From Symbiodinium natans (taxonomy: Eukaryota; Sar; Dinophyceae; Suessiales; Symbiodiniaceae), in the NCBI GenBank assembly GCA_905221605.1, contig CAJNDS010002542.1:305953-369952 (forward strand): a DNA stretch of 64,000 bases, given 5' to 3'. Positions within the stretch are counted from its first letter, which is position 1; each line of letters opens with the position of its first letter. The notes under the pieces were generated by a model that made no database searches, was not told the DNA's origin, and saw only the letters and a program-made list of their open reading frames with translations. Below, piece after piece: positions 45,301-56,640 of this stretch. The position numbers and the translations under genes were made by a program.

Positions 45301-46070
45301 TTGGGTTTAGGGTTTAGGGTATGGGGTTTAGGGCTTTGGGTTTAGGGTTCAGGGTTTAGGGTATAAGGTTGAGGGTTGAGGGCTTAGGGATTATCATACG
45401 GCGTAGGATGTAGGGTGGAGGTGTCACTCCTAAAGTTTCCCTTGAAGCCCTTTCGGAGAGTGGCAACTAGCAAGGCTCGATCGTTTCAGGCTGCAAGGGC
45501 ATCACCCTAAATCCTGCAAAACCTAACCCTGTAGAGCCTTTCAACCCGTGAAACCCGAAGTGCCCTCTAAAGTCAAAGCCCTATAAACCCACAAACCCTA
45601 ACACCCCCCAAAAAGCCCTAAAAACCTAAAAAAGCCCCAAAACCTTAAAAGCCCCCCAGAACAACCAACCTTCCAAGCTGCAGAGACAGCTCGCTTGCGT
45701 CTGTTGGGGCTGTTACGGGAGCTTCATGGGGCTTTCGGGGTTTATAGGGTTTGGAGTCGATAGGGTGTGGGGTTCAGGGTTCAGGGTTCAGGGTTTACAG
45801 GGTTTACATAGGGTTTACAGGGATTTTAGGGTTTATAGGGTTTATGGGTGTTATCGGGTTTATGGGGTTTATGGGGTTTATAGGATTCAAGGGTTAGGGT
45901 TTAAAGGGTTTAGGGTTTCGCAGTCTACAGGGTGAAGATTTGATAGGGTTTGAAGGTTTGATTAGAGGTTTAGGGTATTGAGTCGGGTTCGGGGTCTGAT
46001 TGCTGTCTCAGCGTTCAGAGGCATAGCCTTAAACCCTGAACCCTCAACCCCAAACTCTTTAGACCCTATT

Positions 46071-46184
46071 ATGGCTCTTGGAGGTCCTTGGGTACTCGGA
46101 AGTAGGGTGGTTTATAGGCTAACTATGGTTATAACTTCATGTAGTGTACATCGAACACTGCTTCGAAGCACCCACGAAGCTTCA
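46071..46184. mobile_element. MITE-like family B, diverged copy
   Basis: Left CTTGGAGGTCCTTGGGTACT and right AGCACCCACGAAGCTTCAAG are recognisable inverted ends. A fragment of the same family lies at 42838-42883. Confidence 0.6.
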
Positions 46185-46213
46185 AGTACCTGAAGCACAC
46201 GACATCCCTCAGA

Positions 46214-46560
46214 TACGGCGCCGGCCGCTATGCCGAGGGCGGGGAGGAGGGTATGTGGGAAGCCAAGTTGCCCTAAACCCTAAACCCTAAACCTTACACT
46301 TGGGTCACGGAATGTTGTCTCTCAAGTGTCCCAGGCTGGTCCAGTTTAGGGATAAGGGTGGCGTGCAGGGCTAAGGTCGCACGTAGTTGCCAGCTAGAAG
46401 ATTCCAGTTTAGGGTTTAGAGGGATTACAAGGTTTCTGGTGTCCAGGCGGTCAGGGCTGGTGTTTCGGGGCCGGCTGCATGGCTCGTGAACATTCAGAAT
46501 CACCCGCAACTCCGGCAGTTTCAAAAGAGGCCCGCGAGACCGTAATCTCCTATCTGACGG
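46214..46560 (+). other. Candidate exons, unassigned
   Basis: A GC-rich piece at 46214-46255 reads RYGAGRYAEGGEEG. A frame from ATG at 46479 reads MAREHSESPATPAVSKEARE and runs into a family-A element. Neither is recognised. Confidence 0.25.
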
Positions 46561-46587
46561 AGCCGAACCCCGACCCTAGAGACCCAA

Positions 46588-46692
46588 ATGGGATGTTCCC
46601 CCTTATGCGAACAGTCCTCAATAGAATTATAGTACGCCCTCATGAGAATCCCTACTAAGGATTGTTTTAGCATATAAGGGGGGCACATCCAA
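46588..46692. mobile_element. MITE-like family A, copy 4
   Basis: The left end is intact (TGGGATGTTCCCCCTTAT) and the right end slightly diverged. An open frame starting at 46479 runs into the element, so any protein from it would be chimeric. Confidence 0.72.
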
Positions 46693-47610
46693 TCCCAGAA
46701 GTCAAACGCCGCCCCCAAACACCAAAATGCCCAAAAATGCGGCGGGTCAGCACCTGTGGGGTGTTGGGTGCTCAGGGTCCACCTGTAGGCTCTAATGTAG
46801 TTCCCTGTTTAAAGTTATAGCTAAAGGGGGATTCTAGAGGGTTCAGAGGCCGGCCCTCGAACAAAAACCGCAACTGCCATGAGCCTAGAAACGCCTTTAG
46901 AAAACCCTGGCAACCCCAGAATGTAAATTGTCTAACCCTTGACCCTAAACCCTAAACCCTAAACCCTAAACCCTAAACCCTGCACCCTACAGAAGCAGTC
47001 CGAGGTCCACCGTCGTTGTGATACAGGATGGACAGGCCTGTGAGGGAGGGTTTTAAGACTTGACTACTATTTGCTTAGGAACACCAAAATATGACTTAAG
47101 GTTCAGGGTTTAGGGTTTAGGGTTGAGGGGAACCCCTTGGGGGGGGGGGGGGGGGTCCAAAAGCAGCTGACCTAAAAGGTACTACATAGAGCCTTCAGGT
47201 ATGCATGTGTATATTATATATATATATATGGGGGGGGCTTTCGCGGGTGACAAGTGGTAATTTGTTTCTGTAGGATCCTGTGCTAGTCGAACCTCATCCC
47301 AAAAATCCAAACTCTTATACCCAGCACGTTCAGCAACAAGTCGTATGGTTTTGGTACCTAGTACTCACAACTGACACCTAGGCCCTCTCCATTCCAAGCC
47401 CCTTTACACCAAAAAAGGAAACCCTTCGCATTCCTAGGTTGCGCTTGGCTCTAGGCGCGTAATATAGGGGTCGGAATAATGGCAATAACAGTAGTCCCTT
47501 CTGGCCCCTTCATAGGTATACTATAATCACCCCCTCAAGCCCTATTCTATGTATTCAGGCCCCAAAATATTATGTGGGGACCCTTTAGCTTCTCCTTGGG
47601 GGGTCACCAG

Positions 47611-47690
47611 GTCTTCGTCCGTTCGAGCGCCGCCCTCCGCGTGTTAGCAGTGATGGACCCGCCTTGGAGGCTTGAGGGGTTGAGGGCGGC
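47611..47690 (+). other. Candidate exon
   Basis: After GTCACCAG the frame reads VFVRSSAALRVLAVMDPPWR. The stretch is GC-rich in an AT-richer setting. Product unknown. Confidence 0.3.
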
Positions 47691-48726
47691 TTAGTTTTCC
47701 TAAACCCTAACCCTATACCCTATACCCTACACCCCAAGCCTTTAGTTGGGTCTAGGGGTTTACGGGTTAGAGTTAGGCGTCTGGGACTTTAGGGCTAATC
47801 AGGGATTTCGAGGTTCGAGTCGCAGGGGCCTAGGTTTAGGTCCAAGGTTGCAACCGAAGGTTGGAGTTCGGATTTCGGATTGCTCTTGCGGCAGGCTTGT
47901 GCAGCTTGTGCATGGAAAGTGAGGTACTCTCGGTTCCGCTCTTTGCCAATTTCTCGGACAGAGACTAGGTTTGCGGTTTCGGGTTTGGGGTTTAGTTGGA
48001 AGGGAACCTGGCAAGGCCAGATGATTACTGTTGGCCTAGACGGGTTCCTCTCGTGTTCATACGAGATGGTCCTGGGTTTAGGGTTTTAGGTGCTGCGCAG
48101 GCAGCCCCTCAGGCCATAGCAGCTTTATACTATACGTGGGTAGGCCTTTGGAAAATCTGAGTTTTTGCCTCTTAGGGGTGAAGAGGATCAGTAAGATTTT
48201 GACAAAATCCAAGGATTGGGAGCCAACCCAGCTTAGGTGCTGAGTAGCACTCCCCAAAGCAGGTTTGGCGTCGACAAACCTTCCTTAATCACTCAAAGTT
48301 GGGTTATATTTCCCACGAGAGCAAAGCAAGCCCTAAATTCCTCACCCTGAACCTTATAAACCTAAAGTCTAAACCCGGAAACTTAAACCCTCAACCTGAA
48401 ACCCTGAACCTTAAGCCCTAAACTTTAGGCCCTAAACCTTAAACCTAGAACCTTAAGCCCTAAACCCCTTGTTTGCTGCTGGCTGCGTAGGATTTCTTGG
48501 CTCTTAGGCATGATCTGATCGGAACATTTGGGGGGGAGGGGGGCTCCGGGGCAGAGAGCTGGCGGTTGCTTTTCTTGCGTTGTAGGAGCAAATCTCACTT
48601 ATACGCTCAAGACGTCCCAAGACTCATAACCCTGAACCCTGAACCCATAGTTAAGCCCAAGTCCTCACCCTCAAAACTGAAGCCTAAAACCTACATTGGG
48701 CATCGCTACATGTTTCAAAGGGGCTC

Positions 48727-49107
48727 TTGATGGATGCTGATCCGTGGGAGGGGAAGGTGCTTCCAGACCTCGTATCTTCAGCCAGTGCTCCCTCTGTAGC
48801 TGACCCTCACCAAAACCACAGACAACCTTCCTTTGCGAAGGAAACCTCAACCCACGCGCCCCGCAGGATGTTTGCAGTTTTCTACCTGATTCCTACGCCC
48901 TTGCGCGACTTTGTGCATCTCGGCTGTGGATTTGACAGTGCCCGCGCTTGGGCTTTGAATGCATTCAGTCAAAGGGCTTTGGCTTTTGGGTTTGCAGGGC
49001 TCAACCTCTCAGCATGTCTCTTGTTGCAGGTAGGACCACGCGACGGGGAACTGCAGCATTTAAGTAGGAAAATGCTTCAAAGCTACCTGCCGGCAGCTGA
49101 TGTTTAG
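48727..49107 (+). other. Unidentified open frame
   Basis: 126 codons from ATG to stop with good composition (MMDADPWEGKVLPDLVSSAS at the start). It may be a single exon or a chance frame. No family pattern was seen, and TTTAGGG-like sequence follows it. Confidence 0.3.
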
Positions 49108-49189
49108 CCGTGCTTTTGTCCATGAACCGCACTCAGCTACACCAAGTTTCGGGGTTTAGGGTTATAGGTTGTTTAAGGGATACAGTGTC

Positions 49190-49735
49190 TAGGATTTGAG
49201 GATCCTCCTGCCTCTGAAGCCCTCAGCCTTTTGGTTGAAGGTATCGCCTCGTGGGGCACAACAGATATGCCATGTTCGGGCGCAAGGACTGGCACTTCAA
49301 TGCAGGCTGCTGGGGGGTATACACGTGTGCGTATGGTTATCGAAACACTCTGCAGCCGCAGAGCAGTATATGCACATAATATATGCATTTGCTTATTTAT
49401 GTATGTTTTTTCTTTATTTAGTTGCATTTGTATATGTATTTAATTGACAGTACGGAAGGAAAGGGGAAAGATGTACCGGCTGAGAGACTGCGAGAACAAT
49501 GCACAGACAAAGGTTTGTCCGCTCCTGTCTTGGGGCTGCATCGTAGTTAGCGCATCTCCTGCCTTATTTGGCGTAGCTTGGTGCGGAGGACTTCCAACTT
49601 CAGACCCCCACCCTACCTATGTTGTCCGTGACCAGTCAGCACGAAAGCCGAAATGTTGCAAACAGCTGCCAAAGCCCTGGTGTTCGTTCAGTGGGCCGAC
49701 CTCGAGGCACTGGAGCCTATGTTGGTTTTAGAGTT
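49190..49735. other. Unidentified open frames on both strands
   Basis: A plus frame at 49196-49447 reads ASEALSLLVEGIASWGTTDM before entering AT-rich sequence. The minus strand is also open at 49173-49427. A further plus ORF (49444-49731) is rich in cysteine and tryptophan. None is recognised. Confidence 0.25.
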
Positions 49736-49859
49736 TGCTTCCTAGAGGAGTAGGAATACAGGTTACTAAAGTAGGGTTCTGATAGGGTGATAGTAGGCGA
49801 ATACATACATATCTATATGGGTGCGGCTCAAAAGTCCAGGTATGTAACTGGCTCCCGGG

Positions 49860-50110
49860 CGTCTTTCCGCGACATAGGGTTTGTAACAAAGCCGTTCTGC
49901 TTGCGACAAGCAGTCCGCGACAAACCTCCGCGACAGCCTCCGCGACAAGCCTTTGCGACAAGCCCCTTCTTGGAACTGCATGGGTCTCATATCTCTTTTT
50001 CAAGGCAGCGCGAAACTCGCGACAAACCCCGCGACATACGTGTGAAGCAACTGGGCGCGACATACGTATGCAACACAGGCGGGTGGCGGGACACCGCGAC
50101 ATACCTCTAT
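49860..50110 (+). repeat. Irregular CGCGACA repeat
   Basis: GCGACA or CGCGACAxACC occurs at least twelve times in about 240 bases at uneven spacing, in both free and paired arrangements. The overlapping minus ORF (49728-50177) is arginine- and cysteine-rich because of the repeat. Confidence 0.75.
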
Positions 50111-50849
50111 TTAGAGCCACAGCCATATATACATAGAGGAGCGTTTTAAGTTTATTATAGGTTTTTGTTGCCATCATACGGGCCTTTATATAGGGCTCTT
50201 ATAGGGCGAGAACAGTAGTATTCTATTTGCTGGGTTGCAATAAGGGCGATTTGGGGTTCTTTGTAGGATGATTATGGTGTTATTATCGAGTTATTCTAGG
50301 GCTGTTGTGGCCATGACAGGGCTGTTAAGATGTTTTCCAGGCCCAGTACAGGGTGCTCTCATGGCCACGATGGTGACCCCAAAAACGGGGTCGCGATGGT
50401 CACCATACTCAGCCTGGACTCCCGACTGATGGCCATTTGGCTCGAGACTGCAAGTATACTGCAGTGAGCCTCACCTAGGTGCATACAGAGGATAGAGTCC
50501 TGCAAGCTGCTTCTACGCGGCCCGGACACCAACGCGTGCGGCTCACTCATTTTTCCTATTCCTACCCCCCCCCCCCCCCCCCCCCCCCCCCAGATAGGGG
50601 GGGGGGAATTGTGCGGTCTTTGATGCTGTCAATCTCGCCCGCTCGGCAGGCATTTGGCCTGGGTGTCGCTTCGAAATGACCTCGCCAACGAAAGTCCTTA
50701 AGCCCTTATAAGCCCCATGATTCGAAAGTCTGCTCACCCAAGTCCTGCCCCCCCCCCCCCCCCCCTATCCATTCGTTCGATTCACGCTTGCTGATTGCTG
50801 CCACGGTCGGAGGATCTGCGTTCCACAGGGAAGCGGGGCCCCGAACATC

Positions 50850-51101
50850 ATGTATGTCAATGAAGCAACTGAGTTTCTCATTCACGGACTCAAAACCCCT
50901 GAGAACATGAAAAGTGTGTGCGGCGTGCAGCACCATCATGCCTCACGTGAAGCAGTCGAGATTCACGGGGATGAGTGCGGAAAGAGGACCAGCAAAGTGT
51001 CACGCCTTTTGTTGAGGATGCTTTCCGATCGCCACGCCAAGGTTGAGGAACCCAAGGCATGCAGTCCTAGTGAGAAGTTGCCTCGGGTAAGGACAGGATG
51101 A
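50850..51101 (+). other. Unidentified open frame
   Basis: 83 codons starting MYVNEATEFLIHGLKTPENM, with charged helical composition and free of repeats. It could be a terminal exon. Not recognised. Confidence 0.3.
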
Positions 51102-51302
51102 TCATTGAATTCTGTTGCTCTAAGGACAGTAGCTTAGGAAAGTCCTCGGGTGCTACGAAGGGGGCGCACGTCATGCGCGTGCACTAAGCCCTTCAAGCTC
51201 AGTGTATGCTTCACAGGTTTTGTTAAGAAAGCCATGATCGTGTCATTCAGAGGTTTCAAAACCAATCAGAGGTTTCACAACCAAACACATGCATGTAAAA
51301 TA

Positions 51303-51740
51303 AGCCAAAAAAACCTGTATATAGCATGCATTATGTCAGGATGACTGCTTGATGAGTTGAAAAAATGGCTGAAAAAAAGATGGTTCTAAAACATGGGCTC
51401 TCAAAAAAAAGGCTTTTTAAAACTTAAATAAAAAACATTGTCCAAACAGCAATAAGCAAAAAAAAACTGTATATAGCAACCATGATGTCAGGATGACTGC
51501 TTGATGAGTTGAAAAAAATGGCTGAAAAAAAATGGTTCTAAAACATGGGCTCTCAAAAAAAAGGCTTTTTAAAACTTAAATAAAAAACATTGTCCAAACA
51601 GCAATAAGCAAAAAAAACTGTATATAGCAACCATGATGTCAGGATGACTGCTTGATGAGTTGAAAAAAATGGCTGAAAAAATGGTTCTAAAACATGGGCT
51701 CTCAAAAAAATGTTTATTTAAGCTTAAATTGAAAACATTG
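51303..51740 (+). repeat. Tandem repeat of about 152 bp, three copies
   Basis: The segment TGTCAGGATGACTGCTTGAT recurs at about 51334, 51486 and 51637 with long A-runs and AACATGGGCTCTCAAAAAAA between. The third copy diverges after 51690. No coding sequence was seen. Confidence 0.88.
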
Positions 51741-51964
51741 TCAAAACGGCCCCAAAAAAATTGACTCTAAGCTGCACAGCTCAATGTTCCAGCACAGTGC
51801 TAATATAGTTGTGCCTTCAAAGCCTCAGTAATCCAGCAGGGATGGGTCGGGAGGGTTTGTGAGATGGAGCAGAAAGGGGGGGGGGGGGGGCAGGGCGGCA
51901 TAAAAATCTTGCCACCAAGGATGTCAGAGCCTCAGTCGCAGCATCAACGCTCCTTCAGGAAGAG

Positions 51965-52330
51965 CAATTGGGCCCTCAGGTTTTTGCAGGGTTTCGGGTT
52001 TAGTTGGTGTTTAGGGTTTGCTGCCAACCCTTAGATCCGAAGCCAAAAACCCTAAACACCTAAACAACAAACCCTGAACCCTAACCCAAGGAGCAAGTCG
52101 GCACTGTGCTGAAAGGCGCTGCCTCCAAAAGGTTTGTGCCGAAAGGCGCAGCCTTGAATCCGAAACCCAAAACCCTAAAGAATAAGGTTTTTGCAGGGTT
52201 TCGGGTTTAGGATTTGCTGCCAAACCTTAAAAACCAAAACCCTAAACAACAAACCCTGGACCCTAACCCAAGGAGCAGGGGTGCAGCTCAAAATCGAAAG
52301 GCGCTGCCTGAGCAGAGCAAGACCCAATTT
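51965..52330 (+). repeat. Tandem duplication of about 210 bp
   Basis: TTTTTGCAGGGTTTCGGGTT, TTTGCTGCCAA, ACCCTAACCCAAGGAGCA and GAAAGGCGCTGCC recur in the same order at about 51978 and 52187. Confidence 0.8.
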
Positions 52331-53184
52331 GTCATTCCAGGCTCAAGGGGGGCACAGGGGCGATCATGCTGTCAAACCAAACTGTAAACTGTCAACCCCA
52401 GCCCCCCCCCTTCTCCTTGCATTCTGGGCAAGTTGTGACGACCCAGATCTGCCAATCTTCAGCAGTCCTGCCCTCAGCACTGGTTTTCCCAGAGGTTTGG
52501 CCTGGGCGAGCTTTGTCAGTGCTTAACATGTGCCTTGAATCCACTCAGCATGTTGATCCTTTGGTTTCTCATGGTTTGTCACTTTAAGGCCAGTTGCTTC
52601 ACCTCCAGAACTCCACCAGGCAGGGCTAAGCTGATGGTGCAAATGCTTTTGGTGTTACTGTTTGGGGTGTCTGTTTGTTTCAGTGCTGTGCAAGTGCTAG
52701 TCATGAAGCCATGTCATGATGTGAGCCTCTGACTGATTGAAGGCTGTCACAAAGGGCTTCTATGCAGTTAGAATTACCAGGCTGTGTGCCGCAAGGAGTA
52801 GGCCGCCACAGTGCCGAAAGGCGCAGGGGCGATCATACAAGGTATTATAAACCCAGGGCGCAGTGTAGAAACCAGTTTGTGCATTCCATAGGATTTAAGG
52901 CTCAGGTGTAGTGTTGCAGCAAAGCCCTGTGCCACCTAGGCAAAACTGCAACTGTGATGAGCATACTGTTGCAGTACATAGGCTGTTCTTTGCGTGACGG
53001 CAGTCTTCCAGTGAGAGGCTTGATGTGTGATTCATCTTGAGTGCCTGTATGTGCAGCACTGGCTCGTGAGTAGTGCAGTGCAAAATTTTGTCTGGGTTCG
53101 AGGCCGCCTTCTAGTTTAAGGGCCCCTACAGGCGCTACGAGTGCTCTTAGAGCTCGTGCAAGCTGCACCGCGATCGGCCAGCGG

Positions 53185-53502
53185 ATGGACAATTCCTCCT
53201 CTAGTGAGGCGTCGTCGTCTTCCTCTGACGACTCCGGGTTGCCCATCCCTGCAGGCACCCCTTTTGCACCTGTGCAGTTGCGTCTGCGTTGTTTCCACGA
53301 AGAGGGTCTTTTGCAGCGTTTGCAAGCCCCGGTTGATCTCTTCACGCATATCCTTGAACCAAGCTTCCGTGGCTTGTTGTTAAGTCGCCGGGAAGGGGCG
53401 CGCTTTCTCCTGCTGCTTGCAGTTGAAGACTGGGTGCGCTTTGCTGCTTCATCTCATTGGGTGCAATCCTGCTATCGCTTGTTGCTCCCCTTGGAATCTT
53501 GA
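53185..53502 (+). CDS. Unidentified ORF of the repeat mosaic
   Basis: 105 codons from MDNSSSSEASSSSSDDSGLP, an acidic serine-rich start followed by LQRLQAPVDLFTHILEP. A frame beginning in the overlap (53417) continues with DVDAARADVYKERMEKAISE, so the gene may be frameshifted or spliced near 53500. Not recognised. Confidence 0.38.
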   Translation: MDNSSSSEASSSSSDDSGLPIPAGTPFAPVQLRLRCFHEEGLLQRLQAPVDLFTHILEPSFRGLLLSRREGARFLLLLAVEDWVRFAASSHWVQSCYRLLLPLES

Positions 53503-54133
53503 TGTGGATGCGGCCAGAGCAGATGTGTACAAGGAGAGAATGGAAAAGGCGATCTCGGAGGTGGCCAAGTACAAGGCAGGACTGTGGAGGTGGCTTGCTC
53601 ATCATCAGCTGCACAATCACCAGCAGCTGTTCTCTTGCCCCTACAGGCAACTCAGAAGGCTTCTCCCGACATGCAAAAGAGCCGAAACAAACAACTGCAG
53701 GCTTCGATACCCAACCCGATACCCAAACCCTAAACCCACAAAGCCCGATACCCACGAAACCCGAAACACATCGATGCCCAGGCTCCAAACCCTAAACCTT
53801 TAGGAAGGTTCAGACTGTTAAGGCTCTAGGAGGGTTGAACCTAACTCCTAATCCCTAAACCCTGGACCTGCAAAGCCTGCTAGGCCCTGGAGATGGTGGT
53901 GCGCTGGCCTGCCAGAAGACACTGGCAAATTTGGAGGTCCGAGAGGGGGGTGGGGTGGGAAGGGTGTTCGGAGTGGGTGCAATAGTGCAGCTTCATGCTT
54001 GCTTGAAGAATTTTCATGTTGCTTTTCATGGAAGTGCTTGCTGTTGTGCGTTGGCTGTGCCGTTGTCAAACTTTAGGTTTGCTTCAAGGTCTATAATTTG
54101 TTCCACTAGAACGCCGAGACATTTGCAATTGCA

Positions 54134-54682
54134 ATGGGGTCTGGCTGGCGGTGCAAACTATGTGTCGACGGCCGAACCTACAGAAGGCCCCCAAAGAACA
54201 TTTGCAAGAAGTGTGATCCAAACAACAGGATAGGGCGGCATCACCAGAAGGTCCTGAGCAGGAGACTTCGGCAGAAAACCACTGCCAAACCTTCCCTGTT
54301 CCAATTTGGGTGGCAGGCAACTTCAGGATCCAGAACAGCATCAGTTGACAACTTGCTGCAAGCCCTAGAAGGTGAGATGGATGATCTCAAGATTGCTGCA
54401 GCCTTCAAGATGTCCCATGTCCACAGTGTGCTGGGTGCGGCATATGCCTGGCTTGAAAGGGTGCGTGACTGCAAGGTGACGATTCCGGCATCATGCAAGG
54501 TGCATGGCCTCCTGACTTTTGCAATGGCCGCAGGTCCGTTGAGCGACCCCGATGAGCTGCGAGCAGGGTATATGAAGCGAAAGAATTTTGGAGTGAAGAG
54601 CTTCAGACATTCTGAATGTGTTTGGGCGAATGTGATTGGCAATCTTGAAGAAGGATGCGGCACAGGCCAAATGCAGTTCTGA
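54134..54682 (+). CDS. Zinc-knuckle-like ORF of the repeat mosaic
   Basis: 182 codons without introns. Residues 7-10 (CKLC) and 24-27 (CKKC) form a four-cysteine zinc-binding pattern, followed by a basic stretch (RRLRQK) and a helical region to the end. This fits a DNA-binding role for a mobile-element protein, but no family is recognised. The first GCGCAACCGGTTGCGC array starts about 90 bases after its stop. Confidence 0.5.
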   Translation: MGSGWRCKLCVDGRTYRRPPKNICKKCDPNNRIGRHHQKVLSRRLRQKTTAKPSLFQFGWQATSGSRTASVDNLLQALEGEMDDLKIAAAFKMSHVHSVLGAAYAWLERVRDCKVTIPASCKVHGLLTFAMAAGPLSDPDELRAGYMKRKNFGVKSFRHSECVWANVIGNLEEGCGTGQMQF

Positions 54683-54754
54683 GGGCACATACACACCACT
54701 GAGGCTGTTGCAGGACAAGAACAAAATGAGGTGCTTGTCATGCCGAACCCTAAA

Positions 54755-55012
54755 CCAGGAATATACATAGCGCAACCGGTTGCGCTTTGTGAGTGCTTGC
54801 AGATTGCAAGCACCTGGAAGACACTTACGGCTGTGTGCTTGCAGGAATATACATAGCGCAACCGGTTGCGCTTTGTGAGTGCTTGCAGGTTGCAAGCACC
54901 TGGAAGACACTTACTTATTACTGCTGTGTGCTTGCAGGAATATACATAGCGCAACCGGTTGCGCTTTGTGAGTGCTTGCAGGTTGCAAGCACCTGGAAGA
55001 CACTTGATGGTT
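54755..55012 (+). repeat. Palindrome array I (3 copies)
   Basis: Copies of GCGCAACCGGTTGCGC lie at 54770, 54856 and 54949 in units of 86-93 bases. Each unit also contains GTGCTTGCAGGTTGCAAGCAC, a second inverted repeat, except the first, which has one mismatch. Confidence 0.93.
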
Positions 55013-55107
55013 ACAACAGCTGCCACCCCCCCCCCCCCCCCCCCCACGCATTTGGCATGCGCCGAAGCACTTGGCATTCGGTATGATTGCGTGCTGTGAC
55101 AACATGA

Positions 55108-55536
55108 ATGCAGCGCTGTCCGTGTGGTCCGGCTCAGACTTTTTTAGTGAGTCGACTCATCAGCATCATGTCGTTGGAGCGTGGCAACGGGGGACACACA
55201 CCTCCAAAGAGGCAGCCGCCTGCCACTGTTGACTTTACGCCGCCGAAGCCACCCAAAAGACGCCGGCTACAGGTGACTTGGGGACAGTTCGTGGCCAGTC
55301 TGACAGCCGACTACGAGTCTTTCCTACGAGACCAAGCTCGAGCCCCTGAGCCTTGGCCCCTCCTTCAAGAGCAGTGGGATGCAATGATGCGGCAAGTCCT
55401 CCGAACCAACCGAGACCCTGCCACGCTGGGCCCTGCGCCTCACTTCATGCAGCAGGGTGTGGACGAAGTACTCGTCGAGCAGGACAGGAACACTGATGAT
55501 TCAGATGCTGAAACTCTGATCATGGGACAACAGTAG
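55108..55536 (+). CDS. Unidentified ORF between palindrome arrays
   Basis: 142 codons; a second ATG at 55168 (MSLERGNGG) may be the real start. It is proline- and lysine/arginine-rich near the N-terminus (PPKPPKRRRL), then helical, with an acidic tail (NTDDSDAETL). It is flanked by array I (forward) and array II (reversed). Not recognised. Confidence 0.42.
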   Translation: MQRCPCGPAQTFLVSRLISIMSLERGNGGHTPPKRQPPATVDFTPPKPPKRRRLQVTWGQFVASLTADYESFLRDQARAPEPWPLLQEQWDAMMRQVLRTNRDPATLGPAPHFMQQGVDEVLVEQDRNTDDSDAETLIMGQQ

Positions 55537-55689
55537 ATCAGAATCAGAATTTAGCCCCAGGACCAGCGACGTTGAAAAAAGTTGGGTCATGAGCCGGGGG
55601 GGGGGGTGGCAGCTGCAGTAGAAGCCCAGGCAGTAGCCTTTTTTCACAGGTGTAACCATCAAACCGCAAGCAGCTGTCCATTTTCTGCT

Positions 55690-55860
55690 AGCACTCACAA
55701 AGCGCAACCGGTTGCGCTATGTATATTCCTGCAAGCACACAGCCGTAAGTGTCTTCCAGGTGCTTGCAACCTGCAAGCACTCACAAAGCGCAACCGGTTG
55801 CGCTATGTATTTTCCTGCAAGCACAGAGCCGTAAGTGTCTTCCAGGTACTTGCAACCTTC
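55690..55860 (-). repeat. Palindrome array II (2 copies, inverted orientation)
   Basis: Palindromes at 55702 and 55788; the surrounding unit is the reverse complement of array I. Confidence 0.92.
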
Positions 55861-56640
55861 CTGCACCGTACCCAGAGTGATCATGGATCATGTAATTGGG
55901 TTGCTGCGTTTGGAAGCGGCTAGATGCTCCCTCCCAAGCTCCCGGCCAGGACAGAAGATTGCCACAGCCTGCCAGCCTGGCCAACTCGCTTGCGAGGCAG
56001 AGTCTGCTTGATTTCAAGGTTCTTTCGACAGAACATGTACTGTACTGGTGGTCGAGGTTTAGGGTCTAGGGTTCGGATGGCCATTTGTTTGCTTGTTGGC
56101 GGTGCCCTCCCCGCTACACTCTCCCCCTTTACCTGCAACCTGCAAGCACTCACAAAGCGCAACCGGTTGCGCTATGTATATTCCTGCAAGCACACAGCAG
56201 TAATGAGTAAGTGTCTTCCAGGTGCTTGCAACCTGCAAGCACTCACAAAGCGCAACCGGTTGCGCTATGTATATTCCTGCAAGCACACAGCAGTAATAAG
56301 TAAGTGTCTTCCAGGTGCTTGCAACCTGCAAGCACTCACAAAGAGCAACCGGTTGCGCTATGTATATTCCTGCAAGCACACAGCCGTAAGTGTCTTCCAG
56401 GTGCTTGCAACCTGCAAGCACTCACAAAGCGCAACCGGTTGCGCTATGTATATTCCTGCAAGCACACAGCAGTAATAAGTAAGTGTCTTCCAGGTGCTTG
56501 CAACCTTCCGGCACCGTACCCAGAGTGATCATGGATCATGGATCATGTAATTGGGTTGCTGCGTTTGGAAGCGGCTAGATGCTCCCAAGCTCCCGGCCAG
56601 GGCAGAAGATTGCGACAGCCCACCAGCCTGGCACTGGCAG
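55856..56640. repeat. Direct duplication around palindrome array III
   Basis: A block starting CACCGTACCCAGAGTGATCA and including GGGTTGCTGCGTTTGGAAGC and CAAGCTCCCGGCCAGG occurs at about 55863-55965 and again at 56511-56615. Confidence 0.85.
56130..56505 (-). repeat. Palindrome array III (4 copies, inverted orientation)
   Basis: Palindromes at 56157, 56250, 56343 (one arm GAGC) and 56429, with units of 86-93 bases. A decayed single copy lies at 56709-56724. The left edge (GGTGCCCTCCCCGCTACACT) is inverted at the right edge of array IV. Confidence 0.92.

Noticed and set aside
50425-50450. GGCCATTTGGCTCGAG, similar to part of the dinoflagellate spliced leader
   Set aside because: It lacks one T, differs at one further base and does not match the leader's first bases; there is no splice donor or adjacent retroposed coding sequence, so chance is more likely.
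54241-55077. Minus-strand ORF of 278 codons
   Set aside because: It runs through palindrome array I and the antisense of the zinc-knuckle ORF; its repeated peptide is repeat-derived.
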